Shown: positions 1 to 5,026, counted from the stretch's first letter. The stretch is 5,695 bases of DNA from Candidatus Sungbacteria bacterium RIFCSPLOWO2_01_FULL_47_10 (GCA_001820675.1 MHQO01000031.1:7711-13405); one strand, 5' to 3'. Program-made: numbers and translations. The notes: generated from the letters alone by a model not told the origin.

Positions 1-20
1 TTGAAAATGAGAAACAAATA

Positions 21-69
21 AAAAAACGCCTTCGGCTGATCGCATCGCGATCAATACCGGGCGTTTTTT
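21..69 (-). terminator. Bidirectional Rho-independent terminator with nested hairpin
   Basis: A perfect 10-bp outer stem pairs AAAAAACGCC (21-30) with GGCGTTTTTT (60-69). CGG (33-35) can pair with CCG (57-59), and a second perfect hairpin, TGATCGC (37-43) with GCGATCA (47-53), sits inside. Read on the minus strand, the stem ends in a T-run and lies 15 bases beyond the stop codon of the exported-protein gene, so it terminates that gene. The plus-strand reading also ends in six T, so it could equally stop a plus-strand gene entering from the left edge. Confidence 0.85.
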
Positions 70-83
70 GATTTGTTGTCTTT

Positions 84-935
84 TTAATCTAAAAAAATAT
101 CAGGGAGCAATTGTTTCATTAATGCATACGCTTGAGGATCGATCCGCTTCACGGCCATACTTGTTGCGGAGTCTAGATATATTTTTTCATCTTTGTCCAT
201 TTTCATCACAGCATCGGTCAGCTTTTTTATTGCTTCTGCGACCTGGCTTTCGTCGGGCCGGTCTTCTGTTCGAGAAATAGGGTCGTTTGCATAGATGATA
301 TATTCGGCATAAAATTCCGCGACTTCGTGGTTTGTGAGCGAAGAAGAAGTGATTTCAAACAGCTCAAGATAGCGATTACCGCGATGTGCCGCCCAGTATA
401 CAAATTTCTTATCAACGGAATCAAGAACCGCCGGAAGAAGAAGAAGGTTCATGAATTCGGTCATTAAGGCATCTGCTTCGGAAAGCTCGTCGGGTGTAAG
501 CGAGTCACCCTTTCTAGCAGCCCAGATTTCTGCAAATCTATCATAGATCTCACTCGCCCGCTGTCTAACAGGATCGAATTGATTTTCAGAAGAATTATTT
601 TGCGACGCGGAGAATCCGCACCCCAAGTCGTCACTATCGAAACATTCATCTTTTTGAGAATCAAAAGCAGTTTGATTCTTATAACCACCATAATATCCCT
701 CGTTTCCGTCAATATAATATACCGCAACCAGTCCGCGGATAGTCGCGAAATGCGTGGCTTTTTTCATAAGTTCCTCGATAACACGGCCCCTTGACTGATG
801 CGATGCGGCCGCAATCGTGCCGATTTCAGATTCAGTAATTTCATGAATAGGCCGCCACGAAAGTTCCGCACTGGATACGCCGAAAACCGACAAAAGTACT
901 GCCGTACCGAATATGATTGCGGCAACCTGTTTCAT
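84..935 (-). CDS. Exported hypothetical protein with signal peptide (283 aa)
   Basis: I do not recognise the family. Residues 1-23 form a typical Sec signal peptide: a lysine near the N-terminus, a hydrophobic core (about 4-20), then SSA followed by ELSW. This predicts signal peptidase I cleavage after Ala23. No cysteine occupies a lipobox position, so it is probably soluble and exported rather than a lipoprotein. The mature part (about 260 residues) is acidic and looks mostly helical. C98 and C106 are the only cysteines and lie close together in a polar, Asn/Ser/Asp-rich stretch (about 87-122), so a local disulfide is possible outside the cytoplasm. A hydrophobic patch (FMNLLLLPAVL, 161-171) is too short and helix-breaking to be a confident membrane segment. 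The start is supported by AAAGGG six bases upstream and by a strong promoter at 976-1004. It is transcribed alone, divergently from the ribonucleotide reductase gene, and ends at the terminator at 21-69. Function unknown. Confidence 0.85.
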   Translation of the reverse strand: MKQVAAIIFGTAVLLSVFGVSSAELSWRPIHEITESEIGTIAAASHQSRGRVIEELMKKATHFATIRGLVAVYYIDGNEGYYGGYKNQTAFDSQKDECFDSDDLGCGFSASQNNSSENQFDPVRQRASEIYDRFAEIWAARKGDSLTPDELSEADALMTEFMNLLLLPAVLDSVDKKFVYWAAHRGNRYLELFEITSSSLTNHEVAEFYAEYIIYANDPISRTEDRPDESQVAEAIKKLTDAVMKMDKDEKIYLDSATSMAVKRIDPQAYALMKQLLPDIFLD

Positions 936-975
936 CCGTTACCCTTTTGGGCTTGATTTTTAGCGAGCTTTTTTC

Positions 976-1004
976 TATATATCACTTATGTTTCTATTTG
1001 TCAA
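976..1004 (-). promoter_or_regulatory. Sigma70-type promoter of the exported-protein gene
   Basis: On the minus strand a perfect -35 TTGACA (999-1004) is separated by exactly 17 bases from the -10 TATATA (976-981). The -10 is preceded by TGA, giving an extended -10 element. The predicted start of transcription near 969 leaves a leader of about 34 bases before the ATG at 935. This is the best promoter in the window. Confidence 0.8.
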
Positions 1005-1062
1005 GGCCTGCTGAAATATCGCCGTTATCCATCGGAAAAAACTCCTTAAAAATTTTTTTCGT

Positions 1063-1071
1063 TTATCCACA
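1063..1071 (+). promoter_or_regulatory. Perfect DnaA box TTATCCACA
   Basis: This is an exact match to the strongest form of the DnaA-binding 9-mer, lying in intergenic AT-rich DNA about 415 bases before the reductase start codon. A weaker partner, TTATCCATC (7 of 9), lies at 1025-1033 in the same orientation. DnaA is known to bind upstream of the nrdAB reductase operon in E. coli and affect its expression. Whether that applies here is inference. Confidence 0.5.
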
Positions 1072-1081
1072 GTTTTTATTT

Positions 1082-1109
1082 TTGCAAAAATTTTTTTTCG
1101 CGATATCAT
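1082..1109 (+). promoter_or_regulatory. Possible promoter ahead of the foldback element
   Basis: TTGCAA (1082-1087, 4 of 6 to the -35 consensus) is 16 bases from TATCAT (1104-1109, 5 of 6 to the -10). Transcription would begin near 1116 and run rightward through the foldback at 1150-1256 to its T-run, and possibly on to the reductase gene. The -35 is weak and the region is AT-rich, so chance matches are easy. Confidence 0.3.
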
Positions 1110-1149
1110 GGAAGCAAGAGAGCAATTAAAAATTTTTTTGTTTTTTTGC

Positions 1150-1263
1150 GCCAGCAATCTCGTCTGGAAAGCTCGCGGCAGGAAAAGAGGTGGTATCCAA
1201 AAATCCACATTCTCGTTTCTGCATGACGTTCATTCTTTCCATAGGAGATTGCTGGCATTTTTT
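1150..1263 (+). ncRNA. Candidate structured RNA or attenuator: nested foldback ending in a T-run
   Basis: A perfect 12-bp stem closes the element: GCCAGCAATCTC (1150-1161) pairs with GAGATTGCTGGC (1245-1256). Nested inside is a perfect 7-bp stem, TGGAAAG (1165-1171) with CTTTCCA (1235-1241). An apical arm follows: GCA (1178-1180) with TGC (1220-1222), GAAA (1182-1185) with TTTC (1216-1219), GAG (1187-1189) with CTC (1212-1214), and GTGG (1190-1193) with CCAC (1205-1208), around an 11-base loop. Six T follow the closing stem (1258-1263) on the plus strand only, which sets the likely direction. The rod is about 107 bases. It lacks the SRP RNA apical motif, a cobalamin-riboswitch B12 box and 5S features, so no known family is assigned. 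Alternatives are a miniature foldback transposon or a leader attenuator for the reductase gene downstream. Confidence 0.4.
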
Positions 1264-1318
1264 ACCACGGAGTTACCACGAACATACGAATGTACGCCAA
1301 TATACGAATTACGAATTG
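1262..1318. repeat. Short tandem and iterated repeats (TTACCACG, ACGAA units)
   Basis: TTACCACG occurs twice with an 11-base period (1262-1269 and 1273-1280). It runs straight into a series of ACGAA-type units spaced 7-10 bases apart: starts near 1278, 1287, 1295 (degenerate, ACGCC), 1304 and 1311. The stretch is noncoding, between the foldback and the reductase gene. It looks like a dispersed intergenic repeat or a set of binding sites, but copies elsewhere cannot be seen in this window. Confidence 0.5.
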
Positions 1319-1328
1319 AAGCGATCAC

Positions 1329-1359
1329 ATTGTTCTTCGGGCGCGCTGTCCGTAACAAT
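1329..1359. repeat. Inverted repeat ATTGTT...AACAAT in the reductase leader
   Basis: ATTGTT (1329-1334) can pair with AACAAT (1354-1359), and CGG with CCG just inside, around a GC-rich loop. It is a modest hairpin in the noncoding DNA before the reductase. The rest of 1319-1430 holds nothing I can identify. Confidence 0.3.
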
Positions 1360-1432
1360 AGAAATGAAATGCGAAAGGGCCAAAAGGCGCGTATCAATGG
1401 TAAAAGGTTCCCAATGCTTTTGAACACTCTTT

Positions 1433-1472
1433 GCAATCCGCCGAATTGTCATACAATTCGCATCGGATTGGC
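1433..1472 (+). promoter_or_regulatory. Two-part palindromic hairpin just before the reductase start codon
   Basis: A perfect 8-bp inverted repeat, CGAATTGT (1442-1449) with ACAATTCG (1453-1460), has a CAT loop. It is flanked by a second perfect pair, CAATCCG (1434-1440) with CGGATTG (1464-1470), so the whole can fold as one long hairpin with a small one-sided bulge. It ends 14 bases before the ATG at 1486, and no Shine-Dalgarno sequence follows it. The inner palindrome also covers TACAAT (1452-1457), a 5-of-6 match to a -10 box with TTGCAA 15 bases upstream. It could be a repressor operator, an mRNA leader hairpin, or both. It does not resemble the usual NrdR box. Confidence 0.5.
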
Positions 1473-1485
1473 ATCATAATTATTT

Positions 1486-3825
1486 ATGTCTCCCAAAACA
1501 CCCTTTAAACAAGTAAAAAAACGCGATGGCAGGATCGTTCCATTCGACTCCGGACGCATTAGAAATGCGGTGTATCGGGCAATGGAGGCGACAAAAGAGG
1601 GCAATTTGACGCGCGACCCCGAGCGGATCCGGGAACGCGTTCTTCGGGAACTTTCCAAGAAATATCCGTCAAGCCATATTCCTTCCATTGAGGAAATCCA
1701 GGATGTTGTTGAACAAGCGCTCATCATGCTTGATTTTCCGAAAACCGCGAAGGCATATATCATCTATCGGACAAAACGAGCGGAAATCCGCGAAAAAGAA
1801 AAATTCGTGCCCGAAGCGGTCCGTCAGCTGGTGCGGGAAAGTAAAAAATTTTTCAAAAATCCGCTTTCGGAATTCATTTATTACCGCTCGTATTCGCGCT
1901 GGATCGATTCGGAAGGGAGGCGCGAGACATGGATTGAAACAATGGATCGGTATGTGAATTTTATGAAAAAAAATATCGGTAGCCGGCTTACAGAACAGGA
2001 ATATAACGAATTACGCGAGGCGATTTTGCGTCAGGAAGTCATGCCTTCGATGCGGCTCATGTGGAGCGCGGGCGAGGCGGCGGAGAAGACGAACGTGTGC
2101 GCCTATAATTGCTCATATATTGCCCCATCCCGCCTTATCGACTTTGCCGAGATCATGTATCTTTTGATGTGCGGAACCGGTGTCGGTTTTTCGGTCGAGT
2201 CGCAGAACGTGCAAAAACTTCCGTTAATCAAGCGGCAGACCGGCCGCATACTCAAGGCGTTTGTTGTTGAGGACAGCAAAGAGGGATGGGGAGAGGCGTT
2301 AACGCTCGGTCTTAAGACATGGTTTTCGGGAAAGGATATATCCTTTGATTTTTCCCGCCTTCGCCCCGCCGGCGCCCGCTTAAAGACAATGGGGGGGCAA
2401 AGTTCCGGCCCTGAGCCGCTAAAGGCGCTCCTTGAATTTTCCCGCGTGAAAATTTTGAATCGCCAGGGCAAGCGTCTGACCAATCTTGACGTTCACGATG
2501 TTATCTGCAAAATCGGCGAAGTGGTCGTAATGGGGGGTGTCCGCAGGAGCGCTTTGATCAGTCTTTCCGATCTTGACGATGAAGATATGCGCAGGGCGAA
2601 GATGGGCCAGTTTTATGTTCAAGACCCCCAACGGGCAATGGCAAATAATTCCGCCGTGTATAATGAAAAGCCGGACGCAAAGCAGTTTCTTGAAGAATGG
2701 CTGGCGCTGATCAAGTCGGGGTCCGGCGAGCGGGGAATCCTTAACCGCGGCGGGCTTAAACAACAGCTCCCTAAGCGCCGCTGGAAAGTGTTTGAAAAAG
2801 ACTGGGAAACTGCAGGTACGAATCCTTGTGGAGAAATAACCCTGAAAAGCAAGCAGTTCTGCAATCTTTCTGAAGTTGTGGCACGGCCGGAGGATACGGA
2901 ATCAACCCTTCTTGCCAAGATCCGCCTTGCGACAATTCTCGGAACATATCAATCAACGCTTACGAACTTCAAATATATTTCAAAGGAATGGAAGAAAAAC
3001 TGTGAGGAAGAACGGCTTCTCGGCGTTTCGGTCACTGGCCAGTGGGATTGTCCCGTGGTGCGAAAACCTGCGGTATTTCGAAAACTTCGCGAACGCGCGA
3101 TTGCGGTGAATCGCGAATACGCCAAGCGCTTCGGCATTAACGCATCGACATGCATTACGTGCGTAAAACCTTCGGGCACCGTATCCCAGCTGGTGGATGC
3201 CTCATCCGGCATGCACCCGAGACACGCAAGATATTACATTCGCCGTGTCCGTATCTCGGCAAGTGATCCATTATTCCACATGCTGAAGGATCAGAAATTT
3301 CCGTATCATCCGGAGGTGGGCCAGCTTGAAAGTTCGGCGACAACATACGTCCTCGAGTTTCCCGTGCGCGCTCCGACAAAAGATACGGTGTTTCGAAACG
3401 ACATGTCGGCATTGGAGCAACTCGAATATTGGAAAGTCGTGAAAGAAAACTATACCGAACACAATCCATCCGTTACGATTTCGGTCGGAGATGACGAGTG
3501 GATCGCGACCGCCAATTGGCTCTATAAAAATTGGGACATGCTGGGCGGGCTTTCGTTCCTGCCGCGGGAAGACCACGTGTATCAACTTGCTCCCTATGAA
3601 GAAGTGGATGAAGAAAAATATCGCGAGCTTTTGTCTCGCATGCCGGAGGTTGATTTTTCGACCATCATCAATTATGAAGAAGACGATCAAACAACCGGGT
3701 CGCATGAGCTTGCCTGTGTTGCGGGAATATGTGAGATAGATATTCCCGTTGGCGGGAAGATGGCCGCCGTTGCCGCATCAGCCGATGCGACGCAGGAGCC
3801 CCCGCCGGTTATCGCGGAGGTGTGA
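1486..3825 (+). CDS. nrdJ: Class II adenosylcobalamin-dependent ribonucleoside-triphosphate reductase
   Basis: It reduces ribonucleoside triphosphates to deoxyribonucleotides in the cytoplasm, using a thiyl radical made from coenzyme B12, so it needs neither oxygen nor a second radical-generating subunit. Residues 8 to about 100 are an ATP-cone (VKKRDGRIVPFD at 10-21), the allosteric activity domain. The catalytic barrel follows. C209 in NCSY is the expected partner of the active-site disulfide. MCGTGVGFSVE is at 228-238. NPCGE at 446-450 carries the thiyl-radical Cys448 and Glu450, and C459 comes 11 residues later. KPSGT is at 561-565 and HPRH at 577-580. The C-terminal CVAGIC (C744, C749) is the redox-shuttle cysteine pair. 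All match the spacing of the Lactobacillus leichmannii monomeric enzyme. At 779 residues it is slightly longer than that enzyme (739), with a 30-residue Ala/Pro-rich tail after C749. The start is the first ATG after an in-frame stop at 1477; no Shine-Dalgarno is visible. It ends in tandem TGA TAA. No B12 riboswitch was found. Confidence 0.97.
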   Translation: MSPKTPFKQVKKRDGRIVPFDSGRIRNAVYRAMEATKEGNLTRDPERIRERVLRELSKKYPSSHIPSIEEIQDVVEQALIMLDFPKTAKAYIIYRTKRAEIREKEKFVPEAVRQLVRESKKFFKNPLSEFIYYRSYSRWIDSEGRRETWIETMDRYVNFMKKNIGSRLTEQEYNELREAILRQEVMPSMRLMWSAGEAAEKTNVCAYNCSYIAPSRLIDFAEIMYLLMCGTGVGFSVESQNVQKLPLIKRQTGRILKAFVVEDSKEGWGEALTLGLKTWFSGKDISFDFSRLRPAGARLKTMGGQSSGPEPLKALLEFSRVKILNRQGKRLTNLDVHDVICKIGEVVVMGGVRRSALISLSDLDDEDMRRAKMGQFYVQDPQRAMANNSAVYNEKPDAKQFLEEWLALIKSGSGERGILNRGGLKQQLPKRRWKVFEKDWETAGTNPCGEITLKSKQFCNLSEVVARPEDTESTLLAKIRLATILGTYQSTLTNFKYISKEWKKNCEEERLLGVSVTGQWDCPVVRKPAVFRKLRERAIAVNREYAKRFGINASTCITCVKPSGTVSQLVDASSGMHPRHARYYIRRVRISASDPLFHMLKDQKFPYHPEVGQLESSATTYVLEFPVRAPTKDTVFRNDMSALEQLEYWKVVKENYTEHNPSVTISVGDDEWIATANWLYKNWDMLGGLSFLPREDHVYQLAPYEEVDEEKYRELLSRMPEVDFSTIINYEEDDQTTGSHELACVAGICEIDIPVGGKMAAVAASADATQEPPPVIAEV

Positions 3826-3836
3826 TAACGGAACAG

Positions 3837-3879
3837 AAAACCTGGGACAATAGTGAAAAAATTTGCCCAGGGTTTTCTT
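3837..3879 (+). terminator. Rho-independent terminator of the reductase gene
   Basis: AAAACCTGGG (3837-3846) pairs with CCCAGG plus TTTT (3866-3876, one bulged G) around a 19-base loop, 11 bases after the reductase stop. The stem ends in a run of four T. The long loop makes it moderate in strength. Confidence 0.6.
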
Positions 3880-3921
3880 GGGCCGCATCAAACAACCGGA
3901 AACCGCAGTAGCTCAGTGTAT

Positions 3922-3958
3922 GAAAAAAGATAAAAGGAAAAGGGCCTTTTGCCCTTTT
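3922..3958 (-). terminator. Rho-independent terminator of the 88-residue gene
   Basis: A perfect 8-bp stem, AAAAGGGC (3938-3945) with GCCCTTTT (3951-3958), and a five-base loop lie one base past the minus-strand stop codon. On the minus strand it is followed by further T-rich sequence (complement of 3922-3937). It can also act as a back-up stop for rightward transcription from the reductase gene. Confidence 0.75.
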
Positions 3959-3959
3959 G

Positions 3960-4226
3960 TTATTTAGGAAGTCGTTCGTATTTTTTTCGGAGGAGCACAA
4001 GCTCGTTTTGCGAAAGCATTTCAGGAATGGCAATACGTCTTTCAGTGAACAACAGGTGTTTGAAGTATTTCTTGTCAGTTTTTTTGATAACAAGCGTTTT
4101 CCGGCCGGGAGCGTCCACTGGTATTTTTTTCTCAGCGGCGATACGCGCCGCTTTCCGAAATGTTTCGCGGTCGGGAAACTCGAGACCAATAAGCTTTTTT
4201 GCCGAAACCAGCCCTAATCCGTTCAT
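3960..4226 (-). CDS. Small basic hypothetical protein (88 aa)
   Basis: I do not recognise a family. The frame stays open up to an ATG at 4328, but the better start is the ATG at 4226. AAGGAG lies 10 bases upstream of it, and a TATAAT -10 box at 4270-4275 would place transcription inside the longer version. The 34 extra residues are rich in Cys and His and unlike the rest. The chosen protein begins MNGLGLVSAKKLIGLEF and is strongly basic, with lysine and arginine throughout (KKIPVDAPGRKTLVIKKTDKKYFKH, 33-57, lies near its centre). It has no cysteines, no signal peptide and no membrane segment. Predicted helices at about 20-34 and 66-85 flank a short strand-like middle. Charge and size would suit a nucleic-acid or ribosome-associated protein, but this is only inference. 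It converges with the reductase gene and diverges from the 117-residue gene. Confidence 0.7.
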   Translation of the reverse strand: MNGLGLVSAKKLIGLEFPDRETFRKAARIAAEKKIPVDAPGRKTLVIKKTDKKYFKHLLFTERRIAIPEMLSQNELVLLRKKYERLPK

Positions 4227-4248
4227 GTGCCGCCGGCTCCTTATTTGA

Positions 4249-4260
4249 AAAGAGCTCTTT
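4249..4260. promoter_or_regulatory. Perfect 12-bp palindrome in the 5' leader of the 88-residue gene
   Basis: AAAGAGCTCTTT is fully self-complementary. It lies between the predicted transcription start (about 4263, from the -10 at 4270-4275) and the AAGGAG site (4238-4243) of the minus-strand gene. That position suits a repressor operator, but a 12-bp palindrome without a known regulator is weak evidence. Confidence 0.35.
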
Positions 4261-4269
4261 CTGCAGTAT

Positions 4270-4298
4270 ATTATACAAGGATTAAATCCACAAGCGCA
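4270..4298 (-). promoter_or_regulatory. Promoter of the 88-residue gene, perfect -10 and weak -35
   Basis: On the minus strand TATAAT (4270-4275) is an exact -10 box. Seventeen bases further upstream the -35 position reads TGCGCT (4293-4298), which is poor, so an activator or other contacts may be needed. The implied leader is about 37 bases and contains the Shine-Dalgarno used to choose the ATG at 4226. Confidence 0.5.
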
Positions 4299-4360
4299 CA
4301 TTGCGGGATGTTGGTGTTTTTTCAACAATAAGCATTATAGTCGGCTCGTGTGGTTCTTTT

Positions 4361-4385
4361 TGTGAACAATTGACAGTGTGTATAA
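4361..4385 (-). promoter_or_regulatory. DnaA-box pair in the divergent promoter region
   Basis: TGTGTATAA (4377-4385) is the complement of TTATACACA, an exact match to the TTATNCACA consensus. TGTGAACAA (4361-4369), in the same orientation 16 bases away, matches 8 of 9. The pair sits just before the promoter elements of the 117-residue gene. TATAAT within the first box (4381-4386) could also serve as a -10. Confidence 0.4.
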
Positions 4386-4390
4386 TGGAC

Positions 4391-4442
4391 TTGAAATTTA
4401 CCGTTGCATGATATACTCTGGATAAAGATACAAACTTATAAT
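4391..4442 (+). promoter_or_regulatory. Promoter elements of the 117-residue gene
   Basis: TTGAAA (4391-4396) is followed after 15 bases by TATACT (4412-4417) with a TGA extension, an extended -10 that tolerates the short spacing. A second, perfect TATAAT at 4437-4442 has no clear -35. If used, it would start transcription only about 8-10 bases before the ATG at 4459, which would suit the lack of a Shine-Dalgarno there. Which element is used cannot be decided from sequence. Confidence 0.5.
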
Positions 4443-4458
4443 ATGATTCTTCGTTATC

Positions 4459-4812
4459 ATGGGTTTATTTGACGTTTCAAAACCGCACATTACGGAAACC
4501 GATTTGAAGAAAGTTATTAACGACTTGAGCCATCATGGATTCAACAAGGTTGAATGCGAACGTATTTTGGAAATCTTTGAAGGGCATTTGGATTTATCAA
4601 GCTCCGCCGGGTCGCCGGAACGAGGTATTGATCAAAATGAGCTGAAAGAAGCACTCGGGGTTATTCGTAATCTCCACTTTCTTGACGATGCAGGTTATAT
4701 GGGAGATGAATCCGAAGAGGAGCACACGCAAAGGGTCAATAAAGGCAAGCAGTTTAAAATTGAGATTCTGGAAGAAAAACTTTTGCATGTGTTGCGCCAC
4801 CACTATGTATGA
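4459..4812 (+). CDS. Small acidic hypothetical protein, MGLFD-type N-terminus (117 aa)
   Basis: No firm family assignment. The opening MGLFDVSKPHITETDLKKV resembles, from memory, small uncharacterised proteins of Parcubacteria-like genomes that share an MGLFD...KPHIT start, a helix, then an E/D-R-GID motif and a C-terminal helix. Here helix 1 spans about 12-25, helix 2 about 30-42, RGIDQNELKEAL is at 55-66, and a final helix at about 99-114 follows an acidic, disordered-looking link (82-90). The GID..EL stretch recalls the second half of an EF-hand loop, but the first-half calcium ligands are missing (A50, S52 where Asp is expected), so calcium binding is not claimed. There is one cysteine (C33), no signal peptide and no membrane segment, so it is cytoplasmic. 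No Shine-Dalgarno precedes the ATG. A nine-codon overlapping reading frame (4443-4472) begins 16 bases upstream. A terminator follows at about 4921. Confidence 0.75.
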   Translation: MGLFDVSKPHITETDLKKVINDLSHHGFNKVECERILEIFEGHLDLSSSAGSPERGIDQNELKEALGVIRNLHFLDDAGYMGDESEEEHTQRVNKGKQFKIEILEEKLLHVLRHHYV

Positions 4813-4920
4813 AAGAAGGGAATTTGGCGGTGTATGCCAGTGAACGGCAAACCACGACGAAAAACCGCATGACACCGGCACGGTTGAATAGAATTTTCCG
4901 ACCATTTTGCAACGAATACC

Positions 4921-4948
4921 AAAGACGGTCCCAACGGATCGTTTTTTG
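4921..4948 (+). terminator. Rho-independent terminator after the 117-residue gene
   Basis: ACGGTCC (4925-4931) pairs with GGATCGT (4936-4942), with one G-U pair, around a CAAC loop. The stem can extend through the preceding AAAG into the six-T run (4942-4947). It lies 109 bases after the stop at 4812 and before the next gene's promoter, separating the two transcription units. The stretch 4813-4920 holds nothing else I can support. Confidence 0.6.
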
Positions 4949-4951
4949 TAT

Positions 4952-4960
4952 TGTGGATAA
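4952..4960 (-). promoter_or_regulatory. Perfect DnaA box (TGTGGATAA)
   Basis: This is an exact complement of TTATCCACA, in intergenic DNA directly after the terminator and just upstream of the putative promoter of the Qng1-like gene. With its flanking bases it matches the box at 1063 over 10 positions (TTTATCCACA). Confidence 0.45.
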
Positions 4961-4965
4961 AAAAT

Positions 4966-5026
4966 TTGTCATATGCTTGCGAGCGTGGTAAACAGAATCT
5001 GCCCATTGAAAACAAAAAACGAGGGG
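4966..5026 (+). promoter_or_regulatory. Promoter and Shine-Dalgarno of the Qng1-like gene
   Basis: TTGTCA (4966-4971, 5 of 6) is 17 bases from TAAACA (4989-4994), which is a weak -10 but carries the TGn extension (TGG at 4986-4988). Transcription would start near 5001. GAGGGG (5021-5026) is a clear Shine-Dalgarno ending four bases before the ATG at 5031, and fixes that start over the next Met codon at 5046. Confidence 0.45.

Larger units (their letters stand above)
1048..1139. other. AT-rich block with three A5T7-8 tracts (possible bent DNA)
   Basis: Three nearly identical tracts, A5T7 (1048-1059), A5T8 (1086-1098) and A5T7 (1128-1139), have centres about 38 and 42 bases apart, close to four helical turns. 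AnTn tracts are known to curve DNA and to exclude nucleoid proteins or attract them. A perfect DnaA box lies between the first two tracts. No credible gene covers this block. Its role is not shown by the sequence; regulatory or easily melted DNA is an inference. Confidence 0.45.

Noticed and set aside
1262..1318. CRISPR array
   Set aside because: The repeat units are only 7-11 bases, adjacent and degenerate, with no spacers and no cas genes.
1108..1479. 123-codon open frame upstream of the reductase gene
   Set aside because: It runs through the foldback, the repeats and the start-site palindrome, has no Shine-Dalgarno, and its composition and lack of domain-like pattern look non-coding.
1140..1485. 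Cobalamin riboswitch before the B12-dependent reductase
   Set aside because: I expected one from the gene's cofactor and looked for the B12 box and its surrounding stems, but no convincing match is present on either strand.
1005..1485. NrdR boxes
   Set aside because: No pair of 16-base ACACTATATATAGTGT-like sites is visible. The palindrome at 1442-1460 has a different sequence.
2103..3705. Several minus-strand frames of 87-144 codons under the reductase gene
   Set aside because: They are antisense shadows of a gene with clear catalytic motifs throughout.
3905..3918. tRNA-like string CAGTAGCTCAGTGT
   Set aside because: It resembles a tRNA D-arm, but there is no acceptor stem, anticodon arm or T-arm (GTTCRA) in the following 70 bases. 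It lies between two terminators.
4227..4328. N-terminal extension of the 88-residue protein to the ATG at 4328
   Set aside because: The -10 box at 4270-4275 and the Shine-Dalgarno at 4238-4243 favour the ATG at 4226, and the extension is Cys/His-rich and unlike the remainder.
4809..4991. 60-codon frame overlapping the end of the 117-residue gene by ATGA
   Set aside because: The overlap suggests translational coupling, but a Rho-independent terminator (4921-4948) and the next gene's promoter region lie inside it, and the sequence resembles no protein pattern I know.
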